From Cordia subcordata (taxonomy: Eukaryota; Streptophyta; Magnoliopsida; Boraginales; Cordiaceae), in contig JAPTOF010000003.1 in NCBI GenBank assembly GCA_028554755.1, forward strand, positions 24,840,001-24,904,000: a stretch of DNA of 64,000 nucleotides, read 5' to 3'. This document shows, one piece after another, positions 28,401-39,699 of the stretch. A program made the position numbers and the translations under genes. Under the pieces are notes generated by a model. That model made no database searches. It was given only the letters and a program-made list of their open reading frames with translations, and had not been told where the DNA came from. Numbering within the stretch: the stretch's first letter is position 1; every line of letters starts with the position of its first letter.

Positions 28401-31400
28401 CAGGTATATCAAAGCTACAATCCAGCTTGTAGCTGCTGCAGCTTCTCTTTCAGACAAAGCTCATTTAATTTAATAAACTCTTCCTATTATTCCCAATCAT
28501 AAAATGTAATTGTGTGCAAGACAAGAACAATTAAAGGAATGGAAAGTTTTATCTCATAATTTGCTCATTGTTTCCTCAAGACAAGCTAACTAAATAAAGT
28601 TCAATCAGCTTTATTTATATATATATATATTTGCAACTGAGAGTAATTGACTCCTTTAAGTAAATAAACTTCACACTGTTCAATCAGCTTCCAGCATATT
28701 TATCTCCTCAGTGGATAGCAAAACTGTGAGGTGATAATTGACTCGTTTAAGTGAGTATACTTGGCACTTGTAAATGCATTAATTGGCAGAAGTTACATGC
28801 TTCCACTAACCAGCACAACTTAGGACATGAACACTAACAAGCACTGATGATATTAAGAGTCAATCATTGAAACTAAAGGTGTATATGCGTTACAATTCAC
28901 AAGTTTACTAAAAGTACATGCATTAATCAATTAGCACCATCCTAACCGAATTATCAGTCCACACTTGAGACAGCAAGGACCATAAGAAAACCATAACAAG
29001 ACAAGCACAACAATAGTACGAGAATATGAAAACATTGAAGAGGAAAGCAGCCAAAATGCAATAAAACGAAAACCTGAATAAGAATAGCAGAATTAAGGAC
29101 AAAGAAGAATCATAAACACTACAAATTTCAGTGTAACTTATAAGCAGATAAGAAGGTCACCTCCATTCTGATACTGGATCCAGCACAAAGAAGATAGACA
29201 AGCACAACAATAGCACGAGAATATGAAAACATAGAAGAGAAAAGCAGCCAAAATGCAATAAAAAGAAAACCTGAATAAGAATAGCAGAATTAAGGACAAA
29301 GAAGAATCATAAACACTACAAATTTCAGTGTAAATTATAAGCAGATAAGAAGGTCACCTCCATTCTGATACTGGATCCAGCACAAATATGAAAGGCAAGC
29401 ACAACAATAGTACAAGAATATGAAAACATAGAAGAGAAAAGCAGCCAAAATGCAATAAAAAGAAAGAATAGCAGAATTAAGGACAAAGAAGAATCATAAA
29501 CACTACAAATTTCAGTGTAAATTATAAGCAGATAAGAAGGTCACCTCCATTCTGATACTGGATCCAGCACTAAGAAGATCTACCAACGCTGCCAAGGCAT
29601 TCAGCTTCTCTTCAATATTTAAGTCTGAATATTCACCTTCCATTAGTCCCAACAACCAAGCTTCTCCTGGGTTGCTTTCATCAATCTCAGTGTACACTGT
29701 CAGCATGTTATCCTTACTTTTACTCTGATTGCTTTGTTTAACTTTAGCTGGACTTGACTCACCCAGCTCAGACTCAGAATCATCAGAACCATTTTGCCCA
29801 CCGCTAACTTCAGAGTTGTCATGAACACTTCCAAATTCTTCAGCTTCTGATCCACAAATTTCAGATTCCCGCAAAGAGGGGTTTACACGCAAACGATACC
29901 CAGAAGATGAAATTTTTTCGAATAAAGTGATGTCAGTAGCAAATGTCGAGCTTATTAAGGTTTCAAGTTCAAAGGTTGTAGGAGCAAGACCCAAATCAGC
30001 AATCTTCACCACAAAGAACAAATAGATAAACAAATCAGAAGTTGTAGAGTACTTATTGGAACAATGTCAACATGTTAGAGTAATGCTGACAAAGATCACG
30101 ATGATAATACTAAAAATAGATCTTATTCTGCTTGTTAGTAGTATTATACAACCAAAACTTACACGTGAAGTCATTGCCAACTCAGAGACCTTCATCCCAC
30201 TACTTCCGTGTGTTAACAGTAGACTGAATAATTCACCCTTCAATGTACCAGGGCTTAAACCATACTTTTCCATAAGGCTGACTTCCTAAGGAACAAGGAC
30301 AAGCAAATGCATACATTAGAAGAGAGCAAATAGTTAAGACATCTTAGGTGTTGATTAAAAATGGAAATATCTTTCTCATACAGGGATTTAGTACATGAAA
30401 ATAATGCCATATCCATCTCACATTTTTGTCTTCCCTTTTCTCTTTTCGCTTTTTCTGATTTAAGGATGGAGATATTTAAATGCAAATATCAACCATCCTC
30501 ATATATGATGCATATGCAAATGCCATGCAGTAGGAAAACCTCTAAACCAGGAGAGATCAAAATTCTCACATCAAAAGGCAAAATGGAACGAACCATACAA
30601 AACTTGAATACCTTATTGAGTGTCTTTCCTGGTAGCTTGCCAAGCTTGCAACCATACCCAGCTGCAACCAACACTTGACGTAATATTTCTGGCCATGTGA
30701 GGGGGTTCAGGGACTTTTTCCAGAACTCTAACACAAACTCTTGACTTTCGACCTGAGATGCATTAAGAAAAAGAATTTTCAGGGTGTGGGAATGTTTTAC
30801 TTGCATGAAGGAGAGAAACATGTAAATACCCGAATACACATATTCAGATTCTCTCTCTCTTTTTTTTTTTTTTCTTTTGGGAGCACGCACAAGGGGGGGG
30901 GGGGGTTGGGGGGTAAGGGGGTTTCGGAAAGAGGGAGAGAAATTAGTAAAACAAAGCTTAAATCAGAAATTACTTATTATTACCATACCACTACTTCTAA
31001 CAATGAGAGAGCGCCATGGAAAAGATAAAGGAGCAACCAGATAAATTCGATTGTCCAATCTAATATAATTCTCCAGGAATCTTAGAGGCTCGGCAGAAGA
31101 ATTTATTTTAAAAAAATTTTAAAAAAATATGGTCATCTTAGGATACAAAGGTAATGATTCTATGCCCTAATCTACCTTCTCATAGCACTCCAAATAGTAA
31201 AGATTCTTGATAATCTATATTTTATTTTATCTTTGAAGACATCAGATATAGTAAATACAACAAGTACATATATTAATCCACTTTGCCCCTTCTTGCGGAA
31301 TAAGTCAACGATTTTTTACCAAGTGATCCAGATCAGCATTGTTTAATCTTATTGAGCAGATCACCTTGATATCTAAACCAATAAATCTATGTCTGCCACA

Positions 31401-34400
31401 TAAGCTTCTTTACTACATACACAATTTCTCTTCCAAAAATATTGATGCATGAATGTGTCAACCCCGATTGAAGAAAGCTGCTAGACAATGCCAGAGAATG
31501 TATACCACTCCAATAAAACTTAAGAAAAAGCGATTTTAACAGGAGAAAGCCGAAAAAGAACAGAGACAGATGTCATAGCAGTATGAAAACAGTAAGCAAT
31601 ATGGATCACTATCAGCCAGGTGTTCCTTAATTATGCAGACTGCGTGGTACTCACCGAGTACAGCAATTCAAGAAACTTGCAGTTTTTACTTGCATGAGGA
31701 AAAAATCCTCTACGAAGCTCTATCTCAGCATCAGATAAAAGAAGCTTGAGAACAGAAACATGAACTTGTCCAAGCAACAGTGAATCCTAAAATTCATAAT
31801 AATAAATAATCAGAAAAAGGTATTCAGTTAAATGCAGCAGTAAACTTCCAGACTTTGGGAAAGTTACAAAAGAATATCCATCAAAACATAGTCAGCTAAC
31901 AAGATAAGAAGTTACCTTATCAAGTAACGCCTGAGCAAACTCATCCAGGGTAAAGGATGATATGTCGATCTTTATGGCATAGGTACACAGAAAATGAAAA
32001 ACCTGGACAAAAATTAGTCCTTAGTCAGCAAACAACATTGGATTGATAGCATTGTATCTGGATCCTAGTGGGATCGGTTAATCGCTGTATTCACCTTTGG
32101 ACTGTATTACTATTGGCAATGCCAAGCAACATCTACCTACACAAGCTCGATCAGGAGATGGGGTTTAACTGAATTTCCTTTATGTTGACCCAAGGAGAAA
32201 AAAGAAAGAGGAAAAAGAAAAAAGGGCAAGAAAATGAAAGTTCTGATCTAATTAATCAAATGCAGTCTCTGCACTGCTTTTTATTTGAGTGAATCAGTAA
32301 ACTGAGAATGTTCATTTATTGATATCTAGCCTGAAAACTTGCATCTCTTTTAAATTGCATAAAACAGCTTTAGCAAATACAGAAAATAATAGCTGCTAGT
32401 TCTAACTATATATTTGTAGATATATTCAGAGACTTTTATTCAGCTCATTTTCTGAAGATCTAGAATTCTTCCTTTCTATCTCGCATAGTTAGTTTCAATT
32501 TTTAGCCATAGTTCATAGATCCATAAGAATCTCTGCACTGGACATTTTTTCCTTTCCTTGGTGCGGTGGTGGGCTTCTCTGAAAATAAACGGTGCATAGT
32601 AAATCTTCATATAGCAAACAATAAGCACCACAAAAACTTATCAGCAAAAAGACATGCAAGATATAAAATTATCAATTTCATTCTTTTCCCTCTTAAGTAA
32701 CAATGATAGTTATATATTCATCAGCATAACCCCTCATCCAATAGGAGTTATACAGTACAATAATCATAAAAGTATGAAATGCAGATGATAAAAGGAGAAT
32801 AAATCACATTAGTACACAATGTATCACATGGGCAGGCAACTTAGAATTTCACAGAATATAAATGATTGGAGCAAATACCTTAAAGAGTTTCTTAACAAGC
32901 TCTGGAGAAGAATCCCATGGTTGCTTATATAGTGGTAACCGCATTGTGACAGAATTTGGAGGAAACCTTGCAAGCAAATCTAGAAGAATGCAAAAACTTA
33001 GTTTCCGACACACACATGCACATAATATATGTTTCTGTTATGTGTATAAATTTGTCAAAATGTACTCAGTATAAAGAATAATATTATCTGTTCTTCTTAG
33101 TGAGGATGAGATTGACAAAGAAACAATCTTTCCTTGTTGAGAGAGTGAAGAAGACATATGGAGGATAGTGCAAGTAACATTAGCCTAACCTTTGCAAAGG
33201 GGACAGCCATGCAGTCCATTTGTTGTCAAGTGAGCAGAGCATGTCAGGGGATTTGGTCCTGCTTGTAATTCCTGTAGCTCTAATTCTTCATCATCTGCTA
33301 GCAGTGCAAACTGATTACGGTCTTCTTGACATCTCACCCCTCCCAGAGCAAGCTCACACTTTTGTTCCCATGGCTGCTTTCTCTTTTGAACTGTCTGGCT
33401 TTCCACCTGTAAGCATAAAAAGCCAAGTGTAGAGTCCTCCCGTAAAACCAAAATATATCCAATTTTCCTTTAATGATGAGTATAGAAAAATTGAAAAAAA
33501 AAACCCTAATTTACCTTTCTAGCTCTTACAGAAGGCTTCTTCCTATCCTGTGATTTCTTTACATTTTTTTTCTGCTAAGTAGAACAGATAACCATTAGTG
33601 ATCTTTCAAGGATTAATAGTCTAACCCTGAGTCACTCAAGAGCTGTAGCTGAGACAGATAACAGTATGAGGAATGCATAGATGACTAACCGGAACATGTT
33701 TTTGTTGCTGTATTTTCTTCTTTTTAGGATGTGATTTCCCACCAAATCCAATACCAGTGGGAATATCTCCTGCATCAGGATTTGTTACCCGCCAAACTGT
33801 TATCAAACCTTTCCCAACACCATGCTTCCTCGTTGGACCACACTTCTCAGTCATCAAACCTTTCCCTATGCCATGTGCCCTCCCTATAGCAGCCTTCACA
33901 GTCATCAAGCCCTTGCCAATGCCATGCTTCCGCACACCAATGTTTGTTTCGCTGCTAGTTTCATGGTCTATGGCTGGTGCACAGAGCTACAATAGTAGGA
34001 AAATATCCCATTAAGAAAAAAATCTTTTACAGATTTAGTCATTTAATATACTGACACAAAATTATTTCTTATACCTTCCTCCTTTTAAAAACTCTTTGGT
34101 ATTCTTGGCAAGCGCGATGAACATTCTTCGTATCTGGTTGGGAGAGAAAAGGGGCGAAAAAGAAGTAAGATCAGAATCTATCTATCTACTCAACTGCTAA
34201 AAACAAATTATAAGGTAGAAAGCTGTAAATTTATCCTCTTATAAATTTATCCTCTTATACCTTTACCGACTTCTGAGATGGATTAGCTCATCACAGAAAT
34301 TAATAACTCTCAAGGAAGTTTGACAGCAAAACCAATAATTAGCTGATTCTCTTGTAAATATTAATGGTAAAAACATTTACCGGGACAACCAGAACCACGC

Positions 34401-35736
34401 AGAAAAAGTTAGTAGCATTTTGGGTTTTTCTATAGATTATTCAGGAATAGAGTGAGAGATGTTTACAAGTGAATGTTGTGGGTTTACATAATGAGTCGGT
34501 TTTTATTTTGGGCTAGTGGAATTGAGGCCTGAGGTAATTATTCTTAAGCCTATGACATTAATCACACTAGTAGGGCTGGGATATTACACCTAGGACATGA
34601 CATTGAACTATTGAAGTACACCAATCATCCACATATACATGTAACCATGAATACTTAATGTATCACGATTGACATAATGTTCTTTGAACATAAAAATTCT
34701 TTCATTTTCGTAAATTAAGGAACTTCCAGCATCACTTTTTTATCTTTTTTCTTAATATGTGAGAAATTTATATAGTTCCATATCTGATTACTATAATTCA
34801 ATCCAAAGGCTAATTGGTATTCCTTCTCGCAAGCTCAAGAAGCATAAATACAGTCCTTTTTTACCAAATGAACTTCTCAATTCACTATTCCCAAATCACA
34901 CTCTTTACTCATCATCTGCCTCTCAACTGAAAAAGGGAAGGCTGCAAAAGAGAAAATTGCAAGAAACTGCAAAAGAATATTAAACTTTGAAACTAGCAAA
35001 AACACACAACTAAAACTCATTCACCACGCATATCAGGATAACATCCACGACAAACCTTACATGATTCAAACTAGTACATAAATTAACAGACCAAGTGTAC
35101 AAATATTTTATACACAAACATATAATTATAAGGATATCTACATCTATTCTGTAATCTATATCGATAATACTTATACAATTCAGCAACATCAACTATAGAA
35201 ATTAACCATATCAAAATTCAAACACACTTGCACTGACATTCATACATAAACAAATTGAATATAAACAAATTATAAAAACTTATAAAATTAACAAAGAGGT
35301 GAGAACAAATTATAAAAATTTACAAAATTCAGCAATGTCAAAATCAGTACATAATTAAATACATCAAAAACTCAATTGCACGTATACATAAACCATAGTA
35401 CAAATTAACTATATCAAAATCCACACACTCGCACACAATTACATATACATACATAGCACTTGAAGGTTATCGATTACAGTAGATAATTAACAATATTAAC
35501 ACACACACACACACAATCATATATATATACACATATATAATACCTCTTTTTTTACAGTGTCGAAAAGCGTAAGGTGGAGGAGAATCGAAGCGGTCGCCGA
35601 GGGGCGGGCCATCCTTGCGAAAAATCTTAGCTAAAATGTGCTCTGAGCTGTACAAAACCTCCTGTAGCCTTAGCCTATAATCTTTCTCACACAGAAATTG
35701 TTGTTGTTGCTTCTGCTTTTTCTTCTTAGTGCCCAT
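25466..35736 (-). CDS. RLT3-like DDT/WHIM-domain chromatin protein
   Basis: RINGLET-type proteins partner plant ISWI ATPases in nucleosome spacing (family knowledge). Exons in transcript order: 35736-35544, 34133-34075, 33986-33690, 33571-33515, 33406-33190, 32979-32879, 32002-31916, 31786-31655, 30752-30612, 30285-30163, 30003-29545, 27902-27486, 27391-26777, 26021-25917, 25717-25466; 1084 aa. Seen in order: FRKDGPPLG motif; three copies of a 17-residue HGIGKGLMT repeat (about 103-150); DDT domain (about 298-363); HARE-HTH (about 398-468); WHIM1 (about 582-622, EEKLNALAALVDLL); WHIM2/WSD (about 718-785, DRRYNRYWLF); Cys/His cluster C898, C901, C912, C915, H932, C936; C-terminal W-rich helices. 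An in-frame TAA lies just upstream of the ATG, so this exon cannot carry the homeobox that precedes the KDGP motif in RLT1/RLT2. RLT3-type is the best fit; subfamily uncertain. Confidence 0.9.
26495..26584 (-). repeat. 45-bp near-perfect tandem duplication (intron)
   Basis: A block beginning AGAGACTAATATTAGAACAA and ending CCAGTGTGAAAAT occurs twice back to back with a period of 45 bases. The copies are essentially identical, so the event is recent. It lies in the RLT3-like intron between exons 26777-27391 and 25917-26021. Confidence 0.9.
29000..29580 (-). repeat. 197-bp array, three copies, duplicating an exon 3' end
   Basis: Copies start at about 29000, 29197 and 29394; the third has a short internal deletion. 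Each begins GACAAGCACAACAATAG (or a close variant) and ends with GTCACCTCCATTCTGATACT followed by GGATCCAGCAC. On the minus strand the last block is the end of the RLT3-like exon 29545-30003 (codons for AGSSIRME) plus its donor GAG|GTGACC. The rightmost copy carries the real junction; the other two place the exon tail and an identical donor inside the downstream intron, at about 29165 and 29362. Confidence 0.92.
30891..30921 (+). repeat. Long G-run, quadruplex-prone
   Basis: Thirteen or so consecutive G are followed by TT, GGGGGG, TAA and GGGGG, after a pyrimidine tract of CT repeats and T (30851-30878). Four or more G-tracts so close are a classic G-quadruplex pattern. It lies in an intron of the RLT3-like gene, where the transcript carries the C-rich strand. 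Confidence 0.7.
33799..33939 (-). repeat. 51-nt in-frame tandem repeat coding HGIGKGLMT units
   Basis: Three copies start at 33799, 33850 and 33901, with a period of exactly 51 bases (17 codons), all inside exon 33690-33986. On the plus strand each starts GTYATCAARCCYTTSCC. Translated on the minus strand they give RKHGIGKGLMT, RAHGIGKGLMT and RKHGVGKGLIT, each followed by a variable linker. The third leads into VWRVTNP, the continuation expected for RLT-type proteins. Confidence 0.93.
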
Positions 35737-37430
35737 ATACAAATATTATTAGTGTAATTATTGAATCATCAAATTATAATTAAGCTCAAATGGCCATGGA
35801 GTTTCGGAGGGGGATAAGGCTTTTCAGTGTGTGACTGTGTGAGAGAAAGAGAGAGAGAGAGTGTGTGTGTGCGTGTGTGTGTGTGGAGAAATGAAGGAGA
35901 AGAAAGATGGGGGAGAGGTTTTAACCAGTCGTGTAGGGTTTTGGGTTTGTTTCTGTTGTGGGGTTTACATCATTTTTCTTTTCTTTTTTTAATGTTCTTT
36001 TTTCCATTTTTCTTTATCGTTTTCAGTTGAACCGGATTTTCTCGCTTTTTGGCTAGAAAATATCTATGACATTGAAACAAACCGGGTCTACCGGAACTGA
36101 ACCCGTGTGGACAGGTCCAAGATTCCACGTTAATTTGTTCAAGTTTGTTTCTTTTCAACATTTTTCTTTTGAATAATTAGAGAATAATGGAAGAAATGAA
36201 TATTTTTAATATCGTTATTTATTATTGATAGCTAATTATATTTCTTTAATATTATAAAATAATACAATATTTGTGAATTTTGATTTACAAAAATTTGAAT
36301 TAGAACGACAGTTAAATTGTTAGATTTGATTTACCAACATTTGAATTACCTTAAATTACGAAAATATCCGATTTGATTTACCAAAAGTTTTCACTAAATC
36401 TCTTGTGAATCATCCAATCATTGATCAATTGATCGGCTATAAATAACTAATTTCACCTACATAGATCTAAATTCATTTCAAAAGTTTTATGAGCATAAAT
36501 AAGTTTTTGTTTGAAGACGAACAATATATTCTGTTGCTTTACTATAAATAATAATGTATTAATAATTAAATGATGAGTTAGAGGAGTTAGAGAATTGACA
36601 TGTGGCAAAGACTTAGAAGGCATGTACCTTCTTTTATAATATTAGTTCTTTCATAACCCGTTTTGTATAGACTTATTTAGGTTCTCTGTGTGTTTTTAAA
36701 AAATGTATGTTTTTTAGTATTTTAAATATATCAAAATGTGATTTTTTATTATTTTTAAGTTTTTGTGTGTTTTTTTATTATTTTTAAATATCTATGAAAA
36801 ATAATCATGTTTTTTATTTTTATTTTTATTTTTTGAAATATCCTATTAATATGATACCGTTACATTCAAAAATTAGTTATGACTTTTAATATTCACTTGA
36901 ATAATGCAATGACATGTCTTAACCATTTTATTTGGTAAATATTTACAATTAAAGAGTACTTTTAGTTCACCAAATTAGTAAAGTTATTTTAGTCATATTT
37001 GGTTAAATATTTAATGGCAGGATTTAAATTGAATACTTTTAGAAAAAAATCATAATTGATTTGGATATTTCAAAATAATAAAGACCAAATAGTAGTCATA
37101 TTTAGACTAATTTGAATAACTTATTAAATATAAAGGACTAATATAAATTTCTTAACTAAAAAAAACTAGGACTAATTTGACTACGTAGTAAAATAAAATA
37201 CTATGAATTAATTTGAACATTTTAAAACAATAAGAGTTTGGTTAAAGAAAAATAACAATCTTAGGGGCTTATAACATAATTTATACATTTGAAAATTAAT
37301 AATCTTTTTAACCTTATACATCTCCACTTACGAGAATATAAAATTAACCTGAACTCTCTCAATAGAAGCTAATGTGGCTTGTCTCTTTGAGCTCTATTGA
37401 GTACAATTTTTTATATAATAATATACATAC

Positions 37431-37466
<36 letters not shown>

Positions 37467-37611
37467 GGATAGATAGATAGATACTAGTCTAATTCCTACA
37501 CGATGTGTGGTGTCATATATTTTATTTTATCCTGAATAGTTATATAATTAAATATTAATTAATTTTATTAAAATATAATATATCAATTTATGAAATATAT
37601 GTTTCATTTTA
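35737..37611. other. 5' region of the RLT3-like gene and intergenic DNA
   Basis: The first few hundred bases should contain the RLT3-like promoter and 5' UTR. They include a GA/GT-rich microsatellite (about 35840-35885). Further right the DNA is AT-rich with only short low-complexity frames, and compound TA/GA/GATA repeats at about 37430-37482. I looked on the minus strand for an upstream homeobox exon and saw none. Confidence 0.5.
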
Positions 37612-37623
37612 GGGCCTGTTCGG
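37612..37623 (+). repeat. Left terminal inverted repeat of the Harbinger element
   Basis: GGGCCTGTTCGG directly follows the TTA target site at 37609-37611. It pairs with the right terminus at 44079-44090, which is followed by TTA. Confidence 0.75.
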
Positions 37624-38193
37624 TAAATTTAGCTGTTAGAGTAGCTGATAGTTGTTTGGGTAGCTGATAGCTGTTGGATTTTAGTTGTTAGCTGATAGCT
37701 GTTTGACTAACTGATTATTTTAGATATGTTCGGTAAAATTAGCTGTTGGGTTAGTAGATAGATGTAAAGTGACATAAAAGGACATCAAAGTCAACTCATT
37801 GATGTTTTTGTTGTTGTTGTTGTTGTTGTTATTATTATTATTATTAAAATAAGATAATATTTTTATAATTAAATGTACCTTAAAACATAATAAAATTAAT
37901 TTCTCAATAAGCTATTTTCGTCAATACTATAAAAATATATTTTTTAAGTAGATTTGAAATTTATTTTGCTAAAAAATTATAAAATATAATTTTGAATTGG
38001 TCACAGACAAAGCTTTATGGTTAATTTAATTATCATAGATCTAAAATATAAACACAAGCAAATATGAAAATTTTGATACTTTTTTATCAAGAAAATAGTT
38101 CTTTATTGATTCTTCAATCTTTTTTGCATTATTCACAAACTAACATGATATAATAAAACAATAATATTGGCATTGAAGTCATCTTAAATTAAA

Positions 38194-39493
38194 TTAATTA
38201 TGTCGTCTAGCATGCCATAAAGAACCAGCAATATGATCACGAATATCTTTCATTTCAGATATTCGTGTTACATCTTCTTCACTTGTAGGACGAAACTGTT
38301 GACAGCTCGTCAATTGGTATATAATTAGGATTTTGCTCAAGTACTTGAAAAACTGGATCAGTTAATGAGTTGATTCGAATATAGTTATGTAATGCAAAGG
38401 TGGTCACTATAATCATGATTTGCGTATCAACACTGAATTGTGGCATTTTGTTCAATATCCTCCATCTTTGCTTCAAAACTCCAAACGACCTCTTTATACA
38501 ACTTCGGAGAGATGAGTGTGCACAGTTGAATGCTTCCTTAGCCTTTTGGGGAGGCTCATTTTGAAACTGAGACTGATGGTATCTTAATTTTGAATATGGC
38601 ACCAAATAACCTTTCCTATCTGGGTATCCTTTATCAACCAAATAGTATTTACCTAATTAAATTTGAAAAAAAAAGAAATTAATAAAATTCCATAATATAT
38701 GCATTATGATGAATTCTGAATTGCATAAAACACACCTGAAGGTGGTTTGGGAAACTTCAATTCTGGTGTTTCGGTTGCACGAAGAAAAACACATATCAAA
38801 ATCACATGCTTCCATAACATTGAATGTGGGATACCCTTTCCTTCCTTTATAAGGCAATTGCTTGTGCTCTGGTATGGATGCTGCCACGTGTGTGCCATTG
38901 ATACATCCAACACAGTTCTATTTGAAAATACAAGTTATAAAAGAAAATTAATATGAACCAATTTTACAAGACTGATAATGTAATTTTACCTTAAAATAAA
39001 GCATGTATCTTTCGTCATTTGCAATCTGAGGTGGTACGTTCTTGAAGTCTAGATCCCTTGGTCTTATAATATCATATGCAAGACATTTGTTTCCACGTCT
39101 AGAAACTGTATTTAAAACATCATGGAACACTCTACTAATAGTATCACCTGAACGTTGAAAGCGTTCACCCACCACTCTATTCGAAACACCTAAAGCAATC
39201 ATATATAAAAAGATGCCAACTTTCTCAAAAATTAGCATTCTCCCACTTGGTTGCAACCCATATTCTGATAACTCCTTACATAATCTTATAAATAAAGCTG
39301 GTTCCATTCTAAAAGCATTGACACATCGAATAGGATGACTATTTAGTATTTCTTTCATCCATTTTTCTCCTGATAGAGTTGAAGTCATGTATGGTTCTTT
39401 ATAAATGTGTTTATAGTAGTATGCAGCTAATAAACTTGTCGTACATGAAACCATTGTCCAAAATTTTTTATGGCTATCCTCATCATTGTCCAT
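38194..39493 (-). pseudogene. PIF/Harbinger transposase (DDE_Tnp_4), inactivated
   Basis: The first exon (39493-38991) starts MDNDEDSHKKFW and contains the helix-turn-helix region VVGERFQRSGDTISRVF. A GT..AG intron leads to the next exon (from 38917), and another GT..AG intron to LVDKGYPDRKGYL (from about 38650). The catalytic triad is broken: the usual IDGTH reads INGTH (first Asp to Asn), LVDKGYP keeps the second Asp, and the usual ERxFG reads IKRSFG (Glu to Lys). After DFDMCF the conserved AGWEGSAHDSRV-type block is missing and the frame changes before KFPKPPSG. A further frameshift near 38290 separates the body from the typical C-terminus DIRDHIAGSLWHARRHN. It cannot encode an active transposase. 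Confidence 0.9.
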
Positions 39494-39699
39494 TTATCTA
39501 CCTGTCATGTCAACAGTAATGTGATATAAACATATATTTATCAAGAAAAAACCAAATACAAAACAAATGAATAAAATGCAAAAATGATAAAAGTTCACAT
39601 TTTCATAAAAGTAATGAATTAATAAATTTGATCATTCAAAAACAAATGAATTTAGCAAATTTGATTGCTAGAAAAAACGAATTCCAATGCTACAAAGTT

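Noticed and set aside
35737..37600. Upstream homeobox exon for the RLT3-like gene
   Set aside because: No minus-strand frame with a WFxHRR-type helix was seen, and an in-frame stop directly precedes the first ATG.
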